NCBI RefSeq assembly: GCF_001310275.1
Contig: NZ_LGYZ01000013.1
Location: 1 to 33,248 of the forward strand
Length of the DNA stretch: 33,248 nt
Reading direction: 5' to 3'
Origin: Nocardia arizonensis
Lineage (GTDB): Bacteria; Actinomycetota; Actinomycetes; Mycobacteriales; Mycobacteriaceae
A model generated the notes under the pieces. That model was not told the DNA's origin and did not search any database. It saw nothing but the letters and a program-made list of their open reading frames with translations. Shown here one piece after another: positions 6,384 through 15,787 of this stretch. A program made the position numbers and the translations under genes. Numbering within the stretch: position 1 is the stretch's first letter; every line of letters begins with the position of its first letter.

Positions 6384-8345
6384 TCAGCGCGGCGGCTGGG
6401 GCACCGGATCCACCAGGTTGCAGCGTTCGATCTCGTACTTCGGCACCCGGTCGATACGGTACTCGGCGAACCGCAGCGCGTTGCGGAAGTTGTGCCGCCA
6501 GCGCTCGAATGTCAGCGGGTCGCGGTAGGAGATCATCAGCGCCTGGGTGTCCGGGCAGGTCAGCGCTGTCCTGGCCTGGGCGACCCAATCCTCGTCCAGG
6601 AACCACGGCATCCACGGCTTGCGGTCGACCATGCCCGCCTCGACGATCACCCAGTCCGGATACAGGTTCTTGTCGTGGCCGATACGACCGTCGGTGAGCC
6701 GTTCGGTGTGCGCGGCAAGCGGATAGGCCAATCCCATCTGGTCGATGACGCGCACGTCCAAGGGGACGTTCATGCTCGTCATGCCCAGGTTCAGGAAGTA
6801 GACCGTATGCCCGGCCCCGCCCACCGGGATCGGCTGCGGCGGCGGCGCGACGTACCAGAACATGAACGATGGCGAATTCAGCAGCACCCCGCCGTCGGGG
6901 GTGGCGGTGATGTCGTTGACCATCGCCCTGATCCGCGGGTAGTCGAGGTAGTCCTCGGCTCGGATCGGGTGGTCGTGGCCGGTGTTGAGCACGTAGTAGA
7001 CGCGCTCGTCGACGATGCCGGAGGCGCTGATCTTGGTTCCGGTCTTGATCGCGGTGGTGTCGGCCGCGAATACCGCCCACGCGACGGTGCCCAGCCAGGC
7101 CAGCAGCACGATGGCGAACACCGGGTCGACGCGGCGGGCACCCGTTTCGGGCAGGCGCAGCGGAATCACCGACACCGGGAGCAGGAACAGGAACAACTGC
7201 GGCAGCAGCATGCGGCCGTGCATGAAGTCGCCGCCGACGCGCAGCGCGTAGACGGTCAGCACGACAGCGGCGAGCAGCACCAGGGTCACGACCGCGCCCG
7301 GTGCGCGCAATCGCGAGCGCAGCCGCTCGATACGCTCGCGCGCACCGCCGGGTTCGGCGACGACCGCGCGGGTGAAAACGCCTGTGGCGCGGCCGACCGC
7401 CACCGCGGCGATCAGCAGTATCAGCAGCGGCACCAGCAGGTAATAGGGACCGACCAGATCCCAGAGATAGGTGAGGCCCTGCGCCCACTTTGCCCCGCCC
7501 GCATCCTTGGCGACGGCCGTATTCGGGTAGGGCAGACCGTAATAGCCCATCCGCCAGATCTGGTAGCCCATCGGCACCACACCCGCCACCGCGACGATCA
7601 CCATGCGAAGGACGGTCGGGCCGAAGCGGAATCGCGGCATGGGGGCCAGGAAGATCAGTGCCAGCGCGAGCACACCGACCAGCGTCATCTCCGGCCGGAT
7701 CAGCGGGGCCAGACCCGCGAGGAAGACCAGGCCGAAAAGCCCGGTGACGCGGACCCGTTCGGCCTGCGCCCAGCGCATCAGCTGCCACCACAGCAGACCG
7801 AGCCAGCAAATGACGAGTCCGCTCTCGAGACCCGAGGTGACGTAGTCGCGGGCGGGCGGGAGGGCGATGTAGACCAGCGCACCAGCGGGCAGCAGCAGCG
7901 CGGAACTCGTACCGCCCCAGAGCCGGGCCGAGCCGAGCATGGCGAAGACGACGGCGGCCAGCGACAGCGTCATCGCGACGGCCAGAACCACGTATTCCAG
8001 CCGCAATTCGGTCAGCCAGCTGAAGAACCAGACGATATAGGTCCACGCGGTGCTGGTGTTGGTCTCGACCCGCTCCCCCGCGTTGAAGACGGGTCCGTTG
8101 CCCGCCATCAGGTTACGGACGGTGCGCAGCACGATCAGGCCGTCATCGGCGATCCAACGCCGTTGCCAGCCGCCGATCGCGAACAGCGCGACGGTGAGGA
8201 CTGTCCCACCGACGAAGATGGCTCGAGAGGCGCGTGCGAACGGCGTCACCGAACCCGCCCGTTCCCGAGCGGGTAGTTCGGCGTCGTCTTCAGTTCGCTC
8301 CACTCCCTCTACCAGCATTTCGTCAGGTGAGATAGACAGCGACAC
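6384..8345 (-). CDS. aftB: Arabinofuranosyltransferase AftB
   Basis: A 653-residue polytopic GT-C glycosyltransferase. It is predicted to use decaprenyl-phosphoryl arabinose on the outer membrane face to add the terminal beta-1,2 arabinofuranose of arabinan, the site later esterified with mycolates. After a basic cytosolic tail there is a first membrane helix (about 43-60). The motif RWIADDGL follows (D67, D68), the acidic pair expected to be catalytic in GT-C enzymes, and then the conserved NAGERVETNTSTAW. About nine more hydrophobic helices run to about residue 390, and the remainder is a soluble extracytoplasmic domain. GTG at 8345 is chosen because GGAG lies 8 nt upstream. This makes aftB overlap the end of ubiA by 23 bp and suggests translational coupling. 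The alternative ATG at 8318 has no good ribosome site. Confidence 0.94.
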   Translation of the reverse strand: MSLSISPDEMLVEGVERTEDDAELPARERAGSVTPFARASRAIFVGGTVLTVALFAIGGWQRRWIADDGLIVLRTVRNLMAGNGPVFNAGERVETNTSTAWTYIVWFFSWLTELRLEYVVLAVAMTLSLAAVVFAMLGSARLWGGTSSALLLPAGALVYIALPPARDYVTSGLESGLVICWLGLLWWQLMRWAQAERVRVTGLFGLVFLAGLAPLIRPEMTLVGVLALALIFLAPMPRFRFGPTVLRMVIVAVAGVVPMGYQIWRMGYYGLPYPNTAVAKDAGGAKWAQGLTYLWDLVGPYYLLVPLLILLIAAVAVGRATGVFTRAVVAEPGGARERIERLRSRLRAPGAVVTLVLLAAVVLTVYALRVGGDFMHGRMLLPQLFLFLLPVSVIPLRLPETGARRVDPVFAIVLLAWLGTVAWAVFAADTTAIKTGTKISASGIVDERVYYVLNTGHDHPIRAEDYLDYPRIRAMVNDITATPDGGVLLNSPSFMFWYVAPPPQPIPVGGAGHTVYFLNLGMTSMNVPLDVRVIDQMGLAYPLAAHTERLTDGRIGHDKNLYPDWVIVEAGMVDRKPWMPWFLDEDWVAQARTALTCPDTQALMISYRDPLTFERWRHNFRNALRFAEYRIDRVPKYEIERCNLVDPVPQPPR

Positions 8346-9255
8346 CTACCGCTCCGATCCAGGCGATTGCGAGGAACTGGAGGACGCGGTCCCCCAGCGC
8401 GATCTCTTCGGGTTCACCGGCCTCGCCGCCATCGACGTCGACCGCGTAACGCAGGATTGCGATGGTAAACGGAATCATCGAGATGGCATACCAGCTGGTG
8501 TCGTTGGCCTCGCCCTGCTCGAAGGCCCACAGCCCGTAGAACACCACGACCGCGGTGGCGGCGAGCATCCAGACGAAGCGCAGGTAGGTGGGCGTGTAGT
8601 ACTCGAGCGACTTGCGGATCTTGGCGCCGGTGCCCAGCGCGATCTGGAGTTCGGCGTAGCGCTTGCCCGCGGCCATGAACAGCGAGCCGAAGGCCATGAT
8701 CAGCAGGAACCACTGCGACAGGGTGATATCCGCGGCGGCGCCACCGGCGACCGCGCGCAGCAGGAAGCCGGAGGACACGATGCAGATGTCGAGCACGGCC
8801 TGGTGCTTGAGGCCCAAGCAGTAGGCCAGCTGGATGCCGATGTAGACCGCCATGACCACGGCCAACTGCCAGGACGCGAGGAACGAGCAGCCGAGCGCGG
8901 CGACCAGCAGCACCACCGCGAGCACGTAGGCCAGATTCACCGGTACGACGCCCGCGGCGATCGGACGGAAGCGCTTGGTCGGGTGCGCCCGGTCGGCCTC
9001 GACGTCCAACGAGTCGTTGACCAGGTAGATGCCCGAGGCGGCCATACAGAACACGACGAAGGCGATGGCGACGTGCCAGAGCACCGACACATCGCTCACC
9101 ACATCCGGGCCCGCCGCCAGCGGCGCCGCCAGCACCAGGACGTTCTTGACCCACTGCCGTGGCCGGACGGCCTTGATCAGCCCGCCGGCCAGCGACTTCG
9201 GCGGACCCTTGACGGCGGCCTCGGCCAGGTCCGCGCCGGTCGGATCTTCACTCAT
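8323..9255 (-). CDS. ubiA: Decaprenyl-phosphate phosphoribosyltransferase (UbiA family)
   Basis: A 310-residue membrane prenyltransferase-fold enzyme, homologous to M. tuberculosis Rv3806c. It joins phosphoribose pyrophosphate to decaprenyl phosphate, the first committed step to the arabinose donor. Two acidic motifs mark the family: N80-D81-x2-D84-x3-D88 in the NDSLDVEAD segment, and D156 in the GLKHQAVLDICIVSSG segment. About nine hydrophobic helices are visible. The N-terminal RPRQWVKNVLVLAAPLA is nearly the same as I recall for the mycobacterial enzyme. ATG at 9255 begins MSEDPT, like Rv3806c (MSED), with AAAAGG about 11 nt upstream. A GTG at 9285 would add ten residues and cannot be excluded. 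It lies in the glf-aftB operon, upstream of and overlapping aftB. Confidence 0.94.
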   Translation of the reverse strand: MSEDPTGADLAEAAVKGPPKSLAGGLIKAVRPRQWVKNVLVLAAPLAAGPDVVSDVSVLWHVAIAFVVFCMAASGIYLVNDSLDVEADRAHPTKRFRPIAAGVVPVNLAYVLAVVLLVAALGCSFLASWQLAVVMAVYIGIQLAYCLGLKHQAVLDICIVSSGFLLRAVAGGAAADITLSQWFLLIMAFGSLFMAAGKRYAELQIALGTGAKIRKSLEYYTPTYLRFVWMLAATAVVVFYGLWAFEQGEANDTSWYAISMIPFTIAILRYAVDVDGGEAGEPEEIALGDRVLQFLAIAWIGAVGVAVYLT

Positions 9256-9333
9256 GTCAACCAAGGCCTTTTCTTGTGCGGTCACTGTGTATCCAATGTT
9301 CGACGGTCCGGGTGCCCTGCGTGGCTGCGCAAG

Positions 9334-9966
9334 CTACCTCCTCCGGCCGCGTCGCTCCAGTCGCTTCTCCGCGGCCAGCACGACACCGGCCGACGCGGCA
9401 CCGAGCGCGGAACCTGCGAGGACGTCGGAGGGGTAGTGCACTCCCAGCACGACCCGGGAGAGCAACATCGGCGGTACGAGCACCGCAGGCAAGGGTAGCC
9501 CGGTGAGTCTTCCGAGCAACACCGCAGCCGCGGTGGTCGAGGTGGCGTGCGAGGACGGAAAGCTCAATCTGCTCGGCGTGCCCACGTTGATCCGCACCGA
9601 CGGATCGTTGGGGCGCGGCCGCCGCACCACGCGTTTGATGACGATCGAGGCCGCGTGCGCGCCGACGGCGCCGACCGCGACCCCGGCCCACCGCGTGCGG
9701 CGCGGCTTGTCGAGCAACCAGCCCGCCGCGGCGATGCCGATCCAGCCAAGCGCGTGCTCACCGAAGTGCGACATGCCGCGGGCGGCGCGCACGATATCGG
9801 GATTGCCGCCGATCGTGGCCTGCACCGCGTTGATGATCGCCACTTCCGGCGACTTCGCACCGCCCGGTTCGGCGACCGCGGAGACCGGGCGACCGTGACC
9901 GTTGGCGCTCGGCGCGCTCACGGACACCGCCGGGCCCTCGCCGACGGCGTCGGATTCCACACTCAC
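9334..9966 (-). CDS. PAP2-type phosphatase, Rv3807c-like
   Basis: A 210-residue membrane phosphatase of the PAP2 superfamily. Its three signature motifs are complete: K111 with RRPRPND (111-121), PSSH at 137-140, and S170-R-x5-H177-x3-D181. By position between ubiA and glfT2 it is the counterpart of Rv3807c, proposed to dephosphorylate the decaprenyl-phosphoribose 5-phosphate made by the neighbouring UbiA. That role is inferred from context. The first about 38 residues are hydrophilic and make it longer than the mycobacterial protein as I recall it. The GTG start overlaps the glfT2 stop as GTGA, indicating coupled translation. A gap of 78 bp follows before ubiA. Confidence 0.88.
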   Translation of the reverse strand: MSVESDAVGEGPAVSVSAPSANGHGRPVSAVAEPGGAKSPEVAIINAVQATIGGNPDIVRAARGMSHFGEHALGWIGIAAAGWLLDKPRRTRWAGVAVGAVGAHAASIVIKRVVRRPRPNDPSVRINVGTPSRLSFPSSHATSTTAAAVLLGRLTGLPLPAVLVPPMLLSRVVLGVHYPSDVLAGSALGAASAGVVLAAEKRLERRGRRR

Positions 9967-11894
9967 TCCTGCTCGCTCCCGTCGATACCGAATGCCTTCT
10001 CCCAGGCGACCGTGCTGGTGAGCTGCGGATGCGCGGCGCGGTAGCGCTGCCGCATCTCCGGGTAGCGCGCGGCGAGTTCCTTGCGCAACCGCATGGCCTC
10101 CTTGAACAGCTCGAGCGCCTGACGCGGATCGCGTTTACGGTAGACGACGCCGCGCCCGTCCGCCGTGGTGACGGTGACACCGTCGACCTGCGAGAGCAGG
10201 TACCAGCGCGCGTCCAGCGTCGGCACATTGAGCTGCGGGGTCCGATGGTGCTGTGTCCGGGCCGGTTTCAGATTGTGCAGCACGCCCTTGGCGAGCCTGG
10301 CGATCTTGGCGAGCGGATTCGACGGTTCACCGACCGCGCCGACGTCGAGGTGGCTGGCCAGCGGCAATTCGGTCGAGGACGGGAGGATGACCGCGTCCGG
10401 GAACCGCCTGCGCATCTCGTGCACCGCGCCGAGCGCGCTCGGCAGCAACTGGAACAGCCGATCGGGGCCGGCCAGGAAGTCCTTGATCGCCAGATTCTGG
10501 ATCGCGACCGTCGAGTACTCCAGGCACAGCAGATGTTTGAGAGTGGCCTTGACCGTGTTGACCACCATCGGGCGGCCGTTGCCCGGCAGATGCAGGGTTG
10601 ACACGACCAGGCGGTTGCGCAGGTGGAAATACGCCTGCCAGTCGATCGCGTCGTCCTTGTCGCTCCATGCCATGTGCCAGACCGCGGCGCCGGGCAACGT
10701 CACCGTCGGATAGCCGTGTTCGCGGGCGCGCAGACCGTATTCGACGTCGTCCCATTTCAGGAACAGCGGCAGCGGCTGGCCGATCTCCTCGGCGACACCG
10801 CGCGGGATCACACAGGTCCACCAGCCGTTGAAATCGACGTCGATGCGCCGGTGCAGCAGTTTGGAATTGTCGCGATCCTTGAGCGGGTATTTCGAGAAGT
10901 CGTGGTCGTATTCGACGTTCGGCGCGGAGGTCCACATGAAGATGCCGCGGTCGACGACCTCGCCCATCGAATGCAGATGCGAACGCTCCTGGAGATTGAG
11001 CATCTGTCCGCCGACCAGCATCGGCGATTCGGCGAAACGAGCGAAGGCAAGCGCGCGCAGGATCGAATCGGGTTCGATCTCGATATCGTCGTCCATGTAG
11101 ACGATGTATTCGGCGTCGGTGTGCTTCAGCGCCTCGTACATGACCCGGCTGTAGCCGCCGGAGCCGCCGAGATTGGGCTGGTCGCGAATGACGAGGCGGT
11201 CACCGAGGGCGGCGGCGGCCTCGGCGAAGCCCGGTTCGTCGACGACCTTGCGGGTGCCCTGGTCGGCGACGATCACCGCGGCGATCTTCTCCAGCACCAG
11301 CGGGTCCGAACCGAGCGCGGCCAGCGTCTTCACCAGATCGGTTGGACGGTTGAAGGTGGGCATGCCGACCGCGACGCTGCCCGCGCCGGGGGCAGGCACC
11401 GGCGCGTACCAGCCGCCGTGCAGCAGGGTGACCGCGGTGTCGGTGGTGATGTCGAACCAGATCCAGCCGCCGTCCTCGAACGGGCCGAGGTCGGTCTCGA
11501 ATTCGACGGTCACCGATTCGGCGCCGGACGCGACGGCGAACTCACTGCCCCGCACGTGGATTCGCGATCCGTCCGCCTTGGAACGGTAGACGTCGACGCG
11601 GCCGTGCCCGGCCAGTTCCAGACGCAGCACCACCGAGTTCAGAATGCTCCAGCGACGCCAATAGCTCGCGGGCAGCGCGTTGAAGTAGGTGCAGAACGAC
11701 ACCTCGGATTCGGCGCCGATGGACAGTTCGGTGCGGGTGCTCGCGTGCGCGCGCCGCGCGTTGGACGAGGATTCCTCCAGGTAGAGGGTGCGCACGTCGA
11801 GCGGTTCGCCCGGCCTGGGCAGGATGATGCGCTGGAGCAGCGAGGTCGCGCGGGTCTGCACGGTCGTCTCTTCCACGGTAGAGGGTGCGGCCAT
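9963..11894 (-). CDS. glfT2: Galactofuranosyltransferase GlfT2
   Basis: A 643-residue GT2-fold bifunctional galactofuranosyltransferase. It polymerises the arabinogalactan galactan with alternating beta-1,5 and beta-1,6 links from UDP-galactofuranose on the cytosolic membrane face. There is an N-terminal beta-sandwich (about 20-160), including LPRPGEPLDVRTLYLEES. In the GT domain, the metal-binding DDD is at 268-270 (VYMDDD), the catalytic pair WDD is at about 381-383, and H407 lies in WHMAWSD. The C-terminal part is helical. ATG at 11894 is supported by GGAGG 9 nt upstream, lying inside the end of glf, and by alignment with the mycobacterial start. The start is only 4 bp after the glf stop. 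Longer in-frame extension upstream has no ribosome site. Confidence 0.96.
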   Translation of the reverse strand: MAAPSTVEETTVQTRATSLLQRIILPRPGEPLDVRTLYLEESSSNARRAHASTRTELSIGAESEVSFCTYFNALPASYWRRWSILNSVVLRLELAGHGRVDVYRSKADGSRIHVRGSEFAVASGAESVTVEFETDLGPFEDGGWIWFDITTDTAVTLLHGGWYAPVPAPGAGSVAVGMPTFNRPTDLVKTLAALGSDPLVLEKIAAVIVADQGTRKVVDEPGFAEAAAALGDRLVIRDQPNLGGSGGYSRVMYEALKHTDAEYIVYMDDDIEIEPDSILRALAFARFAESPMLVGGQMLNLQERSHLHSMGEVVDRGIFMWTSAPNVEYDHDFSKYPLKDRDNSKLLHRRIDVDFNGWWTCVIPRGVAEEIGQPLPLFLKWDDVEYGLRAREHGYPTVTLPGAAVWHMAWSDKDDAIDWQAYFHLRNRLVVSTLHLPGNGRPMVVNTVKATLKHLLCLEYSTVAIQNLAIKDFLAGPDRLFQLLPSALGAVHEMRRRFPDAVILPSSTELPLASHLDVGAVGEPSNPLAKIARLAKGVLHNLKPARTQHHRTPQLNVPTLDARWYLLSQVDGVTVTTADGRGVVYRKRDPRQALELFKEAMRLRKELAARYPEMRQRYRAAHPQLTSTVAWEKAFGIDGSEQE

Positions 11895-11898
11895 CCTG

Positions 11899-13272
<1,374 letters not shown>

Positions 13273-13302
13273 CTAACTGAACGCATGTCCAGTTGAGTAC
13301 CG

Positions 13303-13326
13303 CGTTGGTCCGTCGTCGCACCAACG
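13303..13326. promoter_or_regulatory. Inverted repeat upstream of the duplicated secreted protein
   Basis: CGTTGGT and ACCAACG are perfect 7-bp arms around 10 nt, ending 25 bp before the start at 13352. This may be an operator or a leader hairpin. It is short enough that chance is possible. Confidence 0.3.
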
Positions 13327-13351
13327 ATCGACCGACCTACGGAGGCCCGTC

Positions 13352-14572
13352 ATGCGGATATCCCGCGCCCTCGCCCCAGTCATCGGCGCATTCGTCCTAT
13401 CCGGCGCACTCGGCGGCACCGTGCTCGTTCCCGTCACGGCGCAGGCCGAGGGCCACGAGACGCTGGCGGCGACGCCGATCGCCGAAGCCGACGGACTATG
13501 CGCCGGCGGCGCGCCCACCTTCGACGCCGTGGTCGGCGCGGCCGCGACCGCCATCCGAGGCGCGGTTCCGACCGAACGCGTCGCCGACTACGACCGCGAG
13601 GTCGAGAGCTTCCGGCTGGCGCTGTCGAGCCTGCGCGTGCACCGCGACGGCCTGCCCGTCCATCCCGACACCATCAACGACCGTGCCGCACATCTCGACG
13701 ATCCCATCGTGACCTACCTGGTCAACGCGCTCGACGCGGTGCGCGCCGGCCGCCTCGACCAGACCGTCTCGGTCTCCCGGCTGACCGTCAACGACGTGAT
13801 CGAGGTGTTCATCCTCGCCACCCGCATCGTGAAGATCCCCGCCCAGCTGGCCGCATCCCTGGTACCGACCGCCGGATTCGTGCTGAAGCCGGTGGTGGGC
13901 GGTCTGTTCAACGGCGTCAAGGCGCTGGCCCGGCTCGTACAGGACACGCTGGCCGCCCAGTGCGCGGCGCCGAACGCCTACAAGCCGCTCGATCCCGACG
14001 ACATCGTGGTCGAGCCCGTGGCCGTCCCTGCCGCGGTCCGCGACTTGGCCGCTCAGCTCGTGCGCGCCGACGGCGTCTGCACGCCGCTGGCCGGACTGAC
14101 GACACAGCGACTGGTCGAGCGCACCAGGGACTTTCTCGAGAACTCCGACCTGCCGATTGATCGCGCGGCCGTGCGCGCGAGCGCCGAGTCGGTGCAGGCG
14201 TTCCTACGCGAGAACCGAGTGGCGAAGGTGGCGCTGCTGCGCCGCACCGAGGAACTCGGCACCCTGGTGGACACCCTGGACTACGGGCCGGTGACCTTCC
14301 TCACCAACCTCGGCTTCGACATCTACGAGGGCAGGGCGCTCGACACCGTGCCGCTGGCCGAGGTCCGCGTGGAGAACGCGATGGATCTGGCGACGCTGAC
14401 CCTCGACGTGACGAGTCTGCTGATCACCGCGAGCACCACGGTCGCCGGATTCGCGGGTGTGACCTCGACGATCACCACCCCGATCTCGATCGCGCAGACG
14501 CTGATCTTCGCGCCGACGACCTACGGCGCGCCGATCGTGAAGGGCGTCATGCAGTCCATGTGCGCCGTCTGA
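13352..14572 (+). CDS. Secreted protein of two homologous halves, function unknown
   Basis: A 406-residue protein divergent from glf, where mycobacteria carry erp. It has no Erp-like PGLTS repeats, so it is not recognised as Erp. ATG has GGAGG 6 nt upstream. A signal peptide runs to about residue 32 (PVTAQA). The mature chain is an internal duplication. Half one is about 47-205 and half two about 240-405. Each begins DG(L/V)C and ends with a cysteine near its terminus (C50 and C204; C243 and C404), and these are the only four cysteines. The segments YLVNALDAVRAGRLDQT (122-138) and FLTNLGFDIYEGRALDT (316-332) align at the same distance from the first cysteine. Both halves look mainly helical. 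One disulfide per half is likely. Function unknown; an envelope role is inferred from location. Confidence 0.85.
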   Translation: MRISRALAPVIGAFVLSGALGGTVLVPVTAQAEGHETLAATPIAEADGLCAGGAPTFDAVVGAAATAIRGAVPTERVADYDREVESFRLALSSLRVHRDGLPVHPDTINDRAAHLDDPIVTYLVNALDAVRAGRLDQTVSVSRLTVNDVIEVFILATRIVKIPAQLAASLVPTAGFVLKPVVGGLFNGVKALARLVQDTLAAQCAAPNAYKPLDPDDIVVEPVAVPAAVRDLAAQLVRADGVCTPLAGLTTQRLVERTRDFLENSDLPIDRAAVRASAESVQAFLRENRVAKVALLRRTEELGTLVDTLDYGPVTFLTNLGFDIYEGRALDTVPLAEVRVENAMDLATLTLDVTSLLITASTTVAGFAGVTSTITTPISIAQTLIFAPTTYGAPIVKGVMQSMCAV

Positions 14573-14656
14573 TCCGACAGTAGCGGCGACGCCGCCCGAC
14601 GGTCTGCGCATCCGCTGCCCGCGCCGCCGATCACCGAGGATCGGCTGACGCGCGCA

Positions 14657-14675
14657 CCGCGGCACCGAGCCGCGG
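14657..14675 (-). terminator. Hairpin after the small membrane protein
   Basis: CCGCGGC and GCCGCGG form a perfect 7-bp stem with a 5-nt loop, immediately after the stop codon at 14677, in a convergent gap. No T run is present, so this is only a candidate terminator. Confidence 0.45.
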
Positions 14676-14676
14676 A

Positions 14677-15183
14677 TCACTCCGTGCCGTGCGAGGCGGC
14701 GGTGAGCGCCGTGACGACGGGCAGCGCGGCGGCGGCCGCGTTCACCACCCAGTCACCGTCGAGCATGGCGGTGATGGCGCCCGCGAGTCCGCAGGTCGCG
14801 AACAGCGCCTCGATCGGACGGCTCGCGTCGGCGAACCACCGCACGCCGTATTCGGAGTGGTGATCCGACAGCGCCGACAGCACCCCGATCAGGGCGATCG
14901 TCGCCCAGGTACCCGCCCCGACCAGCACGAAATAGCGACCCGCCGTATCGCCGCGGTAGATCAGCACGCAGCCGTAGATCAGCGCGCCGGCCAGCAGCAG
15001 ACTGCTCAGGACCGTCAGTATCGCCAGCGAATTGTCGAAGTGACCCGGGTCGGAGTAGAAGTCGATCCCGAGTCGCGCCGCGCCCACCAGATTCAGGACC
15101 ACGCCCGCGAGCGCGAGCACGATCGTGGTGGTCGCCACCGCCCCACCCGGCCGCGTGCCCGCCGCGGGGTTCTCGTACAGCAC
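14677..15183 (-). CDS. Small four-helix membrane protein, unknown function
   Basis: A 168-residue integral membrane protein. Four hydrophobic segments are visible at about 16-36, 50-75, 85-105 and 125-160. A conserved-looking loop contains DPGHFDNS, and a polar loop SDHHSEYGVRWFADASRP lies before the last helices. GTG at 15183 is chosen because GAGGAGGG lies 7 nt upstream. The longer open frame further upstream only shadows the neighbouring gene. I recognise no family. It follows the TipAS gene on the same strand after 55 bp and could be co-transcribed with it, which would make drug or stress response a possible setting. That link is inference. Confidence 0.75.
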   Translation of the reverse strand: MLYENPAAGTRPGGAVATTTIVLALAGVVLNLVGAARLGIDFYSDPGHFDNSLAILTVLSSLLLAGALIYGCVLIYRGDTAGRYFVLVGAGTWATIALIGVLSALSDHHSEYGVRWFADASRPIEALFATCGLAGAITAMLDGDWVVNAAAAALPVVTALTAASHGTE

Positions 15184-15238
15184 GCTCGTACCCTCCTCGT
15201 GCGCCGAGCACCCGCGCGGCGGCCCCCTAAGTATGCGG

Positions 15239-15682
15239 CTACAGATTCGCTTCGGCGTATATCCGCATGGCGTCGCGGACGAACTCGGCCGTGCCCGCGC
15301 CGTGCACGTCGTAGTTGGCCCCGAAACGCGGATCGGCGACATACATCTCACCGAGTCCGATGAACGCCTCCCTGCCGACCTCGCGGCCTTGCCATCCGAT
15401 GCCGACCCACTCCTTGTGGCGGGCGACGACCGCCTGGACCTCGGCGCTGTCCGGCGCGAGCCCGGCGGCGTGCGCCCGACCGAAATCGGCGGCGATGTCC
15501 TGCTGGGTCCGCTGGAACCGTTGCTTATCGGCCTCGGACATCGAACGCCACCAGCGGTCACCGCTGTCGTATGCCTCCCGGCCCCACCGCTCGATGACCT
15601 CGCCCTTGTGGCGGGTGTGGTCGAACCCGTCGAAAACCTCTGCGGCCACGGGTAATTCACCTCTCTCCATCTCGTCCGACAT
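15239..15682 (-). CDS. Stand-alone TipAS-type drug-recognition domain protein
   Basis: A protein of about 147 residues consisting of a TipAS domain, the helical ligand pocket found at the C terminus of MerR-family TipA regulators, which binds thiopeptides and other compounds. The opening VFDGFDHTRHKGEVIERWG and the later segment SMSEADKQRFQRTQQDIA match the family. The C terminus FGANYDVHGAGTAEFVRDAM is also typical. The MerR DNA-binding domain is missing. The open frame extends to TTG 15745, but that part overlaps a MerR-type promoter, so ATG 15682 or ATG 15670 (GGACGAG just upstream) is more likely. Whether it sequesters a drug or modulates a regulator is not known. It could be an independent short TipAS product, as described for the tipA gene, or a remnant. 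Confidence 0.8.
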   Translation of the reverse strand: MSDEMERGELPVAAEVFDGFDHTRHKGEVIERWGREAYDSGDRWWRSMSEADKQRFQRTQQDIAADFGRAHAAGLAPDSAEVQAVVARHKEWVGIGWQGREVGREAFIGLGEMYVADPRFGANYDVHGAGTAEFVRDAMRIYAEANL

Positions 15683-15714
15683 GGTCTGCACCGACTCGAA
15701 CCGCCGGTGGGGCC

Positions 15715-15745
15715 AGTCTGCGAGTTGACGTAACGTCAAGGTCAA
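15715..15745 (-). promoter_or_regulatory. MerR-type promoter with palindromic operator
   Basis: On the minus strand, TTGACC (15740-15745) is a -35 box, followed by a 19-bp spacer and CAGACT (15715-15720) as a -10 box. The spacer holds the palindrome TTGACGTTACGTCAA (15725-15739), with 7-bp arms around one base. A long 19-bp spacer with a centred dyad is the hallmark of promoters activated by MerR-family proteins. The gene downstream encodes only a TipAS domain, so the regulator must act from elsewhere. Confidence 0.6.
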
Positions 15746-15787
15746 GGCGAATTATCGGGCGACCGCGTGGCTCGACGCGCACACCGG

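Noticed and set aside
6333..8276. Plus-strand open frame of 647 codons opposite aftB
   Set aside because: It is very rich in Arg, Gln and His with no domain or signal features; it is an antisense shadow of aftB.
13352..14572. The secreted protein as an Erp/PirG orthologue
   Set aside because: The position fits, but there are no PGLTS-type repeats, and the duplicated cysteine-bearing halves are unlike Erp.
14677..15660. A 327-residue version of the small membrane protein
   Set aside because: The extra N-terminal part is an out-of-frame shadow of the TipAS gene. A strong ribosome site supports the GTG start at 15183.
15683..15745. N-terminal extension of the TipAS protein from a TTG codon, as a remnant MerR domain
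   Set aside because: The stretch contains the palindromic promoter and only about 20 codons with no helix-turn-helix pattern. A TAA lies in frame just upstream.
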